From a bacterium (GTDB lineage: Bacteria > DRYD01), in assembly GCA_030549815.1 (NCBI GenBank), contig JAUQQQ010000003.1, positions 106,813 through 170,812 of the forward strand: a stretch of 64,000 bases of DNA. The letters run 5' to 3'. This document shows, piece after piece, positions 53,699 through 62,352 of this stretch. The first letter of the stretch is position 1. The number at the start of each line of letters is the position of its first letter. The position numbers and the translations under genes were made by a program. Under the pieces are notes generated by a model that did no database searches, was not told the origin of the DNA, and saw nothing but the letters and a program-made list of their open reading frames with translations.

Positions 53699-54448
53699 TT
53701 AGGGCGATATTAATAGGATTTGACTTATAGCAACGATGGGAGCAATTTCCGCTTTTATTCCAAAATCTATGTTCTTAAATTTGAGTATAAGAGTGTTTTT
53801 TTGTTTTTGGAAAAATTCTATTTCTTCTTTACTCCAGCCACCTTCGGGACCAATCATTAAACAAATCTTCTTCCCTTTTAAATCTAAACCACAATTGATT
53901 TCTTGATCCGTTCGGGGATCAAATACAATAAATCTGTCGTAATCTATAGTATTGAATAATTCACTTAATCTTATGTCAAAAAAATCTATTTTTGTTATGA
54001 ATGGTTTTCTTATGTATATTGAATTCCAGTAGGATATTTTTCTTAACCTGTCTATTTTTTCTATCGTTTTCTTGAAATCGGTTGATATGAATTTTGATTT
54101 TATAAGAAAAATTGAGTTTATTGGTAGTTGGCAGATGTGTTCTATGCTATCTTCGAAATATCTTGATTTTAGCGGCACAATAAATATGTCGATTAACGGA
54201 AAGTTTTTCTTTTCTTCCCTTTTTTCTAAAATTGTAACCTCTATTTTATTTTTCTCAAATTTATTAAATTTGCAATAACAGTATTGATAGTTGTTTGGTG
54301 TATTATTTTTATCGCAAATAATTAATTTTTCTCCTTCTCTTATCCTCAAAACATTCTTCAGATAATGCATTAATTCTTCTTCAATGTTTATTAGTTTTTT
54401 CCCATCTAATTTAGAGAATTCTTCATTTTCTAAGAATATTACCATCAT
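53699..54448 (-). CDS. rsmE: 16S rRNA m3U1498 methyltransferase RsmE
   Basis: It methylates U1498 of 16S rRNA with SAM. The 249-residue product has an N-terminal PUA-like part (LMHYLKNVLRIREGEKLIICD), then the SPOUT knot: KSRYFEDSIEHICQLPINSIF near 95 and IGPEGGWSKEEIEFF near 200. The last knot segment is divergent (the usual ILRxETA is LKFKNIDFGIKAEIAPI). It is convergent with the M14 gene; the 115-base gap between them holds only a small CACCT/AGGTG hairpin near 53672. Confidence 0.9.
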   Translation of the reverse strand: MMVIFLENEEFSKLDGKKLINIEEELMHYLKNVLRIREGEKLIICDKNNTPNNYQYCYCKFNKFEKNKIEVTILEKREEKKNFPLIDIFIVPLKSRYFEDSIEHICQLPINSIFLIKSKFISTDFKKTIEKIDRLRKISYWNSIYIRKPFITKIDFFDIRLSELFNTIDYDRFIVFDPRTDQEINCGLDLKGKKICLMIGPEGGWSKEEIEFFQKQKNTLILKFKNIDFGIKAEIAPIVAISQILLISP

Positions 54449-54562
54449 TGATTATTTTTCTTGATAATTCAATAAAATTCCTTTGGATTTCGTCTTAATA
54501 AAGGAAAAAAATTTTTTTTGATGAATATCTAAAGTAAGGGGGAAAGGAATTGAAAATGTTCA

Positions 54563-55879
54563 ATGAGAATACTTTCTTTGATACTTATTCTTCTTTTAGT
54601 TTCTTTTTCTTATGCTTCTGACGTTGATGATTTAGTTTTACAGTTACCAGAAGTTAAGAAGGCTCATCACGAGCTTAGTGCTGCTTACTATGATTTAAAA
54701 GCCACTTATTCGCAATTCGGTTTAAATGTTGATTCTTTTTATAGGTATTCTTATAATCAGCCTACGGTAACCGTTGGGCTTGGACCTACTCGAATCAGAG
54801 TTTCTAACGATTATAACTATAATTATGGAATCCAATTTAATTGGTTATTATACACTTTTGGGGTTCTTGAGAATCAAATTAAATCTAAGGAATTGATCTA
54901 TTATTCTAAAGTTTTAAAATATCGTCAAACTGTTAATGATAGTTATTTAAAATTCTATCAACTTTTATATGATTTTACCAAATCTTGTAACCTTTTAGAT
55001 TTTTCAAATAACACTTTAAAATATTCGGAAGAATTTTTGAATACATCAAAGAGGTTGTATGATGTTGGTATTGCTCCAAAAGTTGATTACTTAAGGGCTC
55101 TTTCTGTTTATCAGGATTCATTAACTCAAAACAGTGCCGCTTATCAAAATTATATTATAACCACTCAAAATTTGTATTCTTTCCTTTTTCCTAATAGTAA
55201 CAACTATTTCTTACCAAACTTTGTAAAAAAATACATTTATTACATTGATTCTGATGTTATTCCTAAATTACCAAATGAATACAAGAATCCAGAAGAGTTA
55301 GTAGTTTCCCAAATTCTTTATTCTAACATAATTTCGTTACTTTACCAAAGAAGAGCTGTTTTAGCACAAAGCAACCCTAAACTTGCTCTTTCTTCTCAAT
55401 ATGTTAGACAAAGACCTTCAGGTTTTTCAAGGGATTATAGTTTCAATATAATACTGTCGTTAAGTTGGAAGATATTTGATTCGGGGCTGGTAAAAAATCA
55501 AGCCCAATCTGTTGAAGAACAAGCAAACGCCCTTTATCAAGATTACCTAAGAACTATAGTCAATCTCTATAATTCTCAAAGAAATGTAAAATCAAAATAC
55601 CATATCGATTATAAAATGTATAAATCTTATCTTTACAATCTTGATTTTAGGAAAGAATCATTTAGGTTAGTAAAATTGAAGTATGAGAATGGGCTTTCAT
55701 CTTATCTTGATTATTTGGACGCCCAGAATAGCTTACTCCAAACCATACTCAATATAAAAAACTCGAAAAATGATCTGTTTTGGGATTTGATAAATTACTC
55801 CTATTTAAACGACTTGAATATAACTACAAGAAAAATATCCGAACTAATAGAAAGAAAGATAAATGGGGAAAAGAAATAA
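54563..55879 (+). CDS. TolC-family outer-membrane efflux protein
   Basis: TolC-type proteins form the outer-membrane duct of tripartite pumps. The 438-residue product has a signal peptide (LSLILILLLVSFSYA, cut near residue 18), and two repeats of long amphipathic helices and beta strands: YNYNYGIQFNWLLYTFG near 88, LYDVGIAPKVDYLRA near 167, and LKYENGLSSYLDYLDAQNSLLQ near 370, which is the classic family motif. It is the first gene of a three-gene efflux operon. Confidence 0.88.
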   Translation: MRILSLILILLLVSFSYASDVDDLVLQLPEVKKAHHELSAAYYDLKATYSQFGLNVDSFYRYSYNQPTVTVGLGPTRIRVSNDYNYNYGIQFNWLLYTFGVLENQIKSKELIYYSKVLKYRQTVNDSYLKFYQLLYDFTKSCNLLDFSNNTLKYSEEFLNTSKRLYDVGIAPKVDYLRALSVYQDSLTQNSAAYQNYIITTQNLYSFLFPNSNNYFLPNFVKKYIYYIDSDVIPKLPNEYKNPEELVVSQILYSNIISLLYQRRAVLAQSNPKLALSSQYVRQRPSGFSRDYSFNIILSLSWKIFDSGLVKNQAQSVEEQANALYQDYLRTIVNLYNSQRNVKSKYHIDYKMYKSYLYNLDFRKESFRLVKLKYENGLSSYLDYLDAQNSLLQTILNIKNSKNDLFWDLINYSYLNDLNITTRKISELIERKINGEKK

Positions 55880-55898
55880 ATGGGGAAGGTAGAAAAAT

Positions 55899-57215
55899 AT
55901 GAAAAAAATTTACTTATATAGATCTTTGGTTTTATTCTTTATTGCAATTATTTTACTTTCTATTAATTCTTGCTCCGAAAAGGAAGCGAAAAATTTTGCT
56001 AATAAAAACCCTGAGGAAATAGTAGTTCCCGTTTTGGTAAAAGAGGCTTACCTTGGAACATTAGATTCTTTTCTTGATATCGATGCACGAGTAGAATACC
56101 AAAAAATTAGCAACGTTTCATTTCAGGTTTCTGGAAAAATAGAAAACATTTTCGTACAAGAAGGTGATAGAGTTAAAAAAGGGCAGTTATTGTTATCTTT
56201 GGATAAGACTCTTTATAATCAGCAAGTTGAGCAAGCTTATCAAGCAATGTTAGCAGCTAAAGCTAATTATGAACAAGCTGTTTTTAATCTAAAAATTCAA
56301 AAAGTGCAAGTAGATTCAGATTTACAAAAAACTCAGTTAGCTTTGAAACAAGCAGAAGAAAACCTGAATTTAGCACAAACTTTACTTTATCAAGCAAAAA
56401 AAGATTTTGAAAGATTCTCTAAATTGTATAACGAGGGTGTTATCTCTTCTCAACAATTCGAAAATGTAAAGATTCAGTATCAAAACAGTTTAACCAATTA
56501 CTATAATTCTAAGATAGCTTTTCAACAAGCCAGAGAAAATCTAAATGTAGCTAAATTGAAAAAAGAAAGGATTTCAATTTTTGAAAATCAAACCAAGGCA
56601 GCTTATTCTAATTATTTGGCATCTCAAAGAAACTATAACATAGTTAAAGAAAATTATAGATATACCGATTTATTTTCACCTATGGATGGTATTGTTTTGA
56701 AGAAATTACAAGATGTTGGAGCTACTGTTAATCCATCAGTTCCTGTTCTGACCATAGGTGATCCTTCCACTAAAATCGTTAAAGCTTCAATTGCAGATAC
56801 AGAAGCAAAAAATATAAAATCTAATACCAGAGCTTTTGTAGTTTTTAAAAACAAAGAGTATCCTGTCATAATATCCAAAATATATCCTAATGTTAGTTCT
56901 ATTGGTCAAACATTTATAGAAGGAAGGTTTATTAGTGATAATAATCTTAATCACAACGATTATGTAAATTTAAAGATTAACATAAAGTCGATAAGGGGTA
57001 TAATAATATTGAGGCAGGCAATAGTTTATTCCGAAGATGGAGCATACGTTTTTATCGTTGAAAACAATATTGCTGTTAAAAAGAAAGTAAAAATTGTTGA
57101 TAGTTATGGAGATTTGAGTATTGTTGAGGGAATTAGTGAAGGTGATAAAGTTATAATAGATGGCCAATATTTTGTTAAGGATGGTGACAAAGTTAAGGTT
57201 AGTTATAAAAAATAG
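55899..57215 (+). CDS. RND efflux periplasmic adaptor (membrane fusion protein)
   Basis: The adaptor joins the RND pump to the TolC duct. The 438-residue product has a hydrophobic start with a possible lipobox ending at Cys25 (INSC), a biotinyl/lipoyl-like domain (VSFQVSGKIENIFVQEGDRVKKGQLL near 75-100), a long Gln/Ala-rich helical hairpin (about 105-240), the second lipoyl half (DLFSPMDGIVLKKLQDVGATV near 250), then beta-barrel domains. The order TolC-adaptor-pump is typical. Confidence 0.92.
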   Translation: MKKIYLYRSLVLFFIAIILLSINSCSEKEAKNFANKNPEEIVVPVLVKEAYLGTLDSFLDIDARVEYQKISNVSFQVSGKIENIFVQEGDRVKKGQLLLSLDKTLYNQQVEQAYQAMLAAKANYEQAVFNLKIQKVQVDSDLQKTQLALKQAEENLNLAQTLLYQAKKDFERFSKLYNEGVISSQQFENVKIQYQNSLTNYYNSKIAFQQARENLNVAKLKKERISIFENQTKAAYSNYLASQRNYNIVKENYRYTDLFSPMDGIVLKKLQDVGATVNPSVPVLTIGDPSTKIVKASIADTEAKNIKSNTRAFVVFKNKEYPVIISKIYPNVSSIGQTFIEGRFISDNNLNHNDYVNLKINIKSIRGIIILRQAIVYSEDGAYVFIVENNIAVKKKVKIVDSYGDLSIVEGISEGDKVIIDGQYFVKDGDKVKVSYKK

Positions 57216-57234
57216 GGGATAGTGGTGATATTTT

Positions 57235-60200
57235 ATGGTAAAATTTGCTATTGAAAGATGGGTTGTTGTTGTTGTTTTGTCTTTTGCTATTGTTTTAATG
57301 GGTATTGTTTCCGTTATAAATTTAAAAATAGAGCTACTTCCCGATATAAATTATCCTATGGTTATAATTACGACAGTTTATCCAGGTGCTTCTCCGGAAA
57401 GGGTAGAAAAAGATGTTACTGAGAAAATAGAAAACGCTGCAACTCTGGTCAATAATGTAAAAAAGGTAACTTCAACAAGTGCTGAAGGTTTATCAATCGT
57501 TAGGGTCGAGTTTGAATGGGGAACTAATTTGGAATATTCAATATTTGATCTACGACAAAAATTAGATCAAATAAGAGATACGTTACCAGATGAGGCTAAA
57601 ACCCCATCGATAAATAAACAAAATGTTAGGTCAATTTTACCAATTGCTTTTTTAGCATTAACTGGGAATCTTGACAGAAAGTATTTGAGATTTTTGGCTG
57701 ATGAAGTAGTATCTAAAAAATTGGAATCTGTTCCTGGTGTAGCAAGCACTACTGTGTTGGGAGGCTTGAAAAGGGAAATTCAGGTTATAATTGACCCTTC
57801 TCTCGTTTATAAATATAATTTTCCTGTCTTTAATGTGATTAATTTTATAAAAGCAAACAACATTAATATTCCTACGGGTTATATTACATTGGGTAATAAG
57901 GATTTCACAATAAGACCGTTTAGTGAATTTTATAGCTTGGAGGAAATTAACTTAGTGCCGGTTAAATTTGAATATGGTAAAGCTATCAGAGTTCAGGATG
58001 TAGCTCAGGTTGTTGATGGGACCAGAGACGTTCAAAGTTATGCTTTATCTGATTTTAAACCCGCTTCTTATGTTTTGGTTTTTAAGGAAGCTGATATTAA
58101 TACTGTTGACGCAGTTAAGAGAGTTAGAGATGCAGTTCCTATAATAAATCGGGCTTTACCTCAGGGGGCAAATCTAAAAGTAGTTTTCGGTTTTGATGAA
58201 AGATTGATCCCTATAATAAGGAACATCCAAGAGGAAGCTTTATATGCTTCTTCATTAGCAATCTTAATAATATTTTTATTCTTGCTTTCTTTCAGAAGTA
58301 CATTAATATCTGCCATTTCTATTCCTATGTCTATATTGGCAACTGCTATAGGTTTGTATTTTAACAATACTTCCATAAATTTGATAAGTATTGGTGCGGT
58401 TGCTTTGGCTATAGGTAGGATAGTTGATGATTCTATTGTTGTTATAGAAGCAATACAAAGGAATATAGCTAATTCTGTAATAAATGGGGTTGAAGATTTG
58501 AAGAAGGTTATAATAAAAGGGACTAATGAGATTCTACCTGCTATAGTTGCTTCAACCTTAACCACTGTTATAGTATTTGTTCCTATAGTTTTTATCCAGG
58601 GTTTAGCACGTGAATTATTCTTGGATTTTTCTATCGTTATAATATTGGGATTGATAGCTTCTTTGCTTGTTGCTACTTTTATTGTTCCTCCTTCCTTTTT
58701 ATTCTTCTATAAAAGTAATTACAACATTTCTCATGAAAATTTTACCGATAAAATTTTGAATTACATAAGGAAACCTTACACAGCTATTCTACAGATTGCA
58801 TTAAAGAGAAGACTTGTAACTTTAATTATTGCTTTTGGGATATTTATGTTTTCTTTGTTTTTATTAGCAAAAAGTAAGAAAGACTTTTTACCTACTGGTG
58901 CATTTCCTGTTATAAATATCCAGGTTTATAATTCTGTTGGTGGGACTCTTTATGATACCTATGAAAAGGGACTGAAAGTTTTGAGAATTGTTTATGATAC
59001 TGCAAGGAAATATACTCATGTTTTGGGGGCAACGATGTCTGCTGGTGGTGACAGTGAAGCTGTGACCTTCCTTGTATCTATTTCTGGAGCTTCAACTATA
59101 TCATCCATTTGTGAGACAAGGGTTAAATTTGAAAGCAAAGATTTTGATAAATATCCTTTAATTATTAGGGAAGCAAGAGAAAAAATAAATGAGATACCTG
59201 GGATAACGATAAATGTTGCCGATACGTTTAGAAGCTTAGCAGGACTTGGTGGAACTAAGCAAATAGAAGTGGTTATTATTGGCCAAGATATTGATACTCT
59301 ATGGGAACTTGGTAATAAATATAAAAGTAAATTTGAAAGGATACCGGGAACTTTGGATTTGGATTTATCATGGAAAAAAGGAGTGCCAGAATTTAGAATT
59401 GAAGTAGATAGAAGAAAAGCAGCATTCTATGGAATAAATACCTTAGATGTTACTAATTTGCTCCAAATTGCAACCAGTGGAACCTTGGCAGGTAAATATA
59501 AAGAAAAAGGTTATGAATATGATATTAGGGTTAGAATACCTAAACCGATTAATGAAGAGCAAATGCTAAACTTACCAATTTTTTCTCCAGTTTTGAATAA
59601 AAATATTCCCCTTAGAGAAATTGCTTACAACACACCAAGCTATGGTCCTGTTATTGTTGAAAGATACGAAAGAGTAAGAAGTATAAGGATATATGGCAAT
59701 AAGGATCCAAAGTATAGCTTAAGTGAGATATTGGATAATATGAAAAAAATATTTGAAGAGGATCCTTTACCTTCAGGATATACTTTCCAATTTAAGGGAG
59801 AGGAAGAGCAAAGGTCTGATACTTTTGTCGCTTTCACTTTAATAATATTTCTCGGAGTTTTTCTTATCTACACTGTTTTGGCTATTCAATTTAATTCACT
59901 AATTCAACCATTTATTTTAATGGTTTCTATACCTTTAGAATTGATAGGTGTAGTTTTGGCAATCAATGCTTTTGGATCTTCTCTTAATTTAATGTCGTTA
60001 ATGGGAATATTAATGGTTACAGGTATAGTTGTTAGCAATGCTGTTCTTCTGATAGATTATGCAAATAAATTAAGAGAGGAAAAAGGATTGTCTGTCGAAG
60101 AAGCTTTAATAACCGCAGGTAATATCAGACTTAAACCAATACTTATGACTACATTGGCTACTATTTTTTCAATGATACCTTTGGCTTTAGGATTGAGAGA

Positions 60201-60366
60201 AGGAGGATATTTATTAAAACCTTTGGCAATCGCTGTTATTGGAGGACTTAGTAGCTCAACTTTACTCACTCTTGTTGTGGTCCCTGTTGTCTATTCTGTT
60301 GTTGAAGATTTGCAAAAAAAATTCCTAAATCAAGGTAAAGTTAGAGTAACTCAAGAAGGGGAATAA
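57235..60366 (+). CDS. RND family efflux transporter (AcrB-like)
   Basis: This is the proton-driven inner-membrane pump of the tripartite system. The 1043-residue product has the family N-terminus (ERWVVVVVLSFAIVLMGIVSV), PGASPERVEKDVTEKIE near 50, twelve expected membrane helices, and the TM4 proton-relay Asp pair in AIGRIVDDSIVVIEA near 400. The second half has GILMVTGIVVSNAVLLIDYAN near 925. The length is standard for the family. The substrate is not predictable. Confidence 0.96.
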   Translation: MVKFAIERWVVVVVLSFAIVLMGIVSVINLKIELLPDINYPMVIITTVYPGASPERVEKDVTEKIENAATLVNNVKKVTSTSAEGLSIVRVEFEWGTNLEYSIFDLRQKLDQIRDTLPDEAKTPSINKQNVRSILPIAFLALTGNLDRKYLRFLADEVVSKKLESVPGVASTTVLGGLKREIQVIIDPSLVYKYNFPVFNVINFIKANNINIPTGYITLGNKDFTIRPFSEFYSLEEINLVPVKFEYGKAIRVQDVAQVVDGTRDVQSYALSDFKPASYVLVFKEADINTVDAVKRVRDAVPIINRALPQGANLKVVFGFDERLIPIIRNIQEEALYASSLAILIIFLFLLSFRSTLISAISIPMSILATAIGLYFNNTSINLISIGAVALAIGRIVDDSIVVIEAIQRNIANSVINGVEDLKKVIIKGTNEILPAIVASTLTTVIVFVPIVFIQGLARELFLDFSIVIILGLIASLLVATFIVPPSFLFFYKSNYNISHENFTDKILNYIRKPYTAILQIALKRRLVTLIIAFGIFMFSLFLLAKSKKDFLPTGAFPVINIQVYNSVGGTLYDTYEKGLKVLRIVYDTARKYTHVLGATMSAGGDSEAVTFLVSISGASTISSICETRVKFESKDFDKYPLIIREAREKINEIPGITINVADTFRSLAGLGGTKQIEVVIIGQDIDTLWELGNKYKSKFERIPGTLDLDLSWKKGVPEFRIEVDRRKAAFYGINTLDVTNLLQIATSGTLAGKYKEKGYEYDIRVRIPKPINEEQMLNLPIFSPVLNKNIPLREIAYNTPSYGPVIVERYERVRSIRIYGNKDPKYSLSEILDNMKKIFEEDPLPSGYTFQFKGEEEQRSDTFVAFTLIIFLGVFLIYTVLAIQFNSLIQPFILMVSIPLELIGVVLAINAFGSSLNLMSLMGILMVTGIVVSNAVLLIDYANKLREEKGLSVEEALITAGNIRLKPILMTTLATIFSMIPLALGLREGGYLLKPLAIAVIGGLSSSTLLTLVVVPVVYSVVEDLQKKFLNQGKVRVTQEGE

Positions 60367-60418
60367 ATTACCTTTGGTAGGATACTTTGTTCGAAAAAAA
60401 TTATGAGAGGTGGGAATT

Positions 60419-61297
60419 ATGCTGGGAGTTTTGTTAATGAGTTATGGAAGCATATATACAATAGAGGATGTTGAAAGGTTTTATACTCATATTCTTGGAG
60501 GAAGGAAGCCTCCACAACATTTATTGGAAGAATTGAAGGAAAGGTTTGTTGCGGTTGGAGGTAAAAGTCCACTAAATGAAATATCTAAAAAGCAAGCTCA
60601 AAAACTCCAAAGTTTTCTGGGGGAAAATTATAAAGTCTATTTTGCTTTCAAACATATTGACCCTTATATAGAGGATGTTGTTAAAATTATGGAAGAGGAT
60701 GGAATAAATAGGGCAGTGGCAATGATTCTTTCCCCCTACTATTCAAATTATAATATCTCTGACTACTTTAAGAGAGTAAAAAGCTCAAGAATCGAATTTC
60801 ATTATGTTTATGGTTATTACAATAATCCACTTCTTTTGGAAGCTTTTCAAAAGAGGATAGAGTTGGTAATGAAAAGTAATCCTCCAAAACCTTTCTTTTT
60901 ATTTAGTGCTCATAGCTTACCCGAGAAAATTTTGCCTGATCCTTATCCAGAGCAATTAAAATTTGTAGTAGATAATCTTGTAAAAAGATTAGGTATAAAG
61001 GATTTTGCTTTTGCTTATCAAAGTGCGGGAAAAACTAATGATAAATGGTTAGGCCCCGATATACTTGAAGTAATAGAAAAATTGGATAATAACAATTACC
61101 ATACTATTATTAGTTGTCCTATTGGTTTTATTTGTGATCATTTGGAGGTTCTTTATGATATCGATATAGAAGCAAAGAATTTTGCTAAATCTAAAGGATT
61201 TGATTTACTCAGAATAAACCTTTTTAATGATGACGATGATTTTATAAATGTCCTTAAAGATGAGGTTAAAAAGGTTTTCGAAAGTGTAGTAAACTGA
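60419..61297 (+). CDS. hemH: Ferrochelatase
   Basis: It inserts iron into porphyrin at the end of heme synthesis. The ATG at 60419 is chosen because GAGAGGTGG precedes it (a GTG at 60410 is possible). The 292-residue product has LLMSYGS at the start, FFLFSAHSLPEKI near 161 with the metal-binding His, YQSAGKTNDKWLGPDI near 201 and CPIGFICDHLEVLYDIDIEA near 229-249 with the catalytic Glu. Protoporphyrin and coproporphyrin types share these motifs, so the exact substrate is unresolved. Confidence 0.93.
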   Translation: MLGVLLMSYGSIYTIEDVERFYTHILGGRKPPQHLLEELKERFVAVGGKSPLNEISKKQAQKLQSFLGENYKVYFAFKHIDPYIEDVVKIMEEDGINRAVAMILSPYYSNYNISDYFKRVKSSRIEFHYVYGYYNNPLLLEAFQKRIELVMKSNPPKPFFLFSAHSLPEKILPDPYPEQLKFVVDNLVKRLGIKDFAFAYQSAGKTNDKWLGPDILEVIEKLDNNNYHTIISCPIGFICDHLEVLYDIDIEAKNFAKSKGFDLLRINLFNDDDDFINVLKDEVKKVFESVVN

Positions 61298-61310
61298 TGA
61301 AATTTTTTTT

Positions 61311-62282
61311 ATGATAGTTATTGCGGGTTTAGGATCAATAGGATCTTTTCTTTACTTTTTATTGAGTCAAAAAGGATATAAGCCATTGGTTTTCTCCAAA
61401 AGGCAGGAAATCCAACCTTTTGAGGTTTTTTGTTTATCTAAGAATGAAAGAAAATTTATTGCTAAAATTGAAAATATCGCAAGGGTTGAGGGAGAAGGAA
61501 AAATAGAATACCTATTTTTATCATCAAAGGCATTTGAAACAAAAAATTATCTTAAATCCATTCTTTTAAATTATGAAGTAAAGAGAATTATACTAACTCA
61601 AAATGGGATAGGATTGGAAGAGGAAGTAAGGGAAATGTTTCCCGGCAATATTTACTATCTCACTTTTACTACTGCTCTTGAGTTTAATAATAGTCAACTA
61701 ACTATTTTTAATTTACATAAATCCCAGGCAGTTTTAACAAGTATCAACAACCAAGAAAAAGATTTACTCGATTTCGAAATTGATATAAATTCTAATTACT
61801 GCTTATTAAGCTATAGTTTCAACCATTTGAAAGTTCGGTTTTCTAAGTTGATTTTAAATTTAATACTTAACGTTGTACCTTCTGCTTTTGAGGAGTTACC
61901 CTGGCAAGTGTTTCCAAATAATCCAGAAGCTGTAAAGATGGAAAAAGATCTAATCAGGGAAATTTGCAATTTTATCGATGACCAAAAATTGGGATATTAT
62001 AATTTTAGGGGCTATAATACCTATTTTATTTCGCAAGTATACAAAAATTTACCTTTTTCGATTTTTAGAATATTTTATTCCAATCCAAATTTTTTAAAAA
62101 AGCTAAGAAACGATAGGGTTCCTTCATTCTATAATGACTTAATTTTGAAGGGACAAAAAACAGAGGTTGAGTACTATCTCGGATGGTTTAAGAAATATCC
62201 AAACTACGATTTATCTACCGTAAAATTTTTGTATAACAGAATTATAGAAATGGAAGGAAAATATTGCAAAAGAAACAATTAG
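61311..62282 (+). CDS. Ketopantoate reductase-like (PanE/ApbA) protein
   Basis: The 323-residue product has the NADP-binding Rossmann start IVIAGLGSIGSFLYFLLSQKGY near 2-23 and the KAFETKNYLKSI / ILTQNGIGLEEEV segments near 73-105 that match PanE-family proteins. The second domain is divergent and the family's catalytic Lys is plausible in SKAFE (residue ~68). Function as ketopantoate reductase is not certain; PanE-like paralogues act on other keto acids. It is 13 bases after ferrochelatase and is the last gene of this run. Confidence 0.7.
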   Translation: MIVIAGLGSIGSFLYFLLSQKGYKPLVFSKRQEIQPFEVFCLSKNERKFIAKIENIARVEGEGKIEYLFLSSKAFETKNYLKSILLNYEVKRIILTQNGIGLEEEVREMFPGNIYYLTFTTALEFNNSQLTIFNLHKSQAVLTSINNQEKDLLDFEIDINSNYCLLSYSFNHLKVRFSKLILNLILNVVPSAFEELPWQVFPNNPEAVKMEKDLIREICNFIDDQKLGYYNFRGYNTYFISQVYKNLPFSIFRIFYSNPNFLKKLRNDRVPSFYNDLILKGQKTEVEYYLGWFKKYPNYDLSTVKFLYNRIIEMEGKYCKRNN

Positions 62283-62352
62283 AAGGGAACATTGAGTTTT
62301 TTGTCCAACATTTTTAACATTAATGACGATAGCAAAATAGCAAGGAGGTATA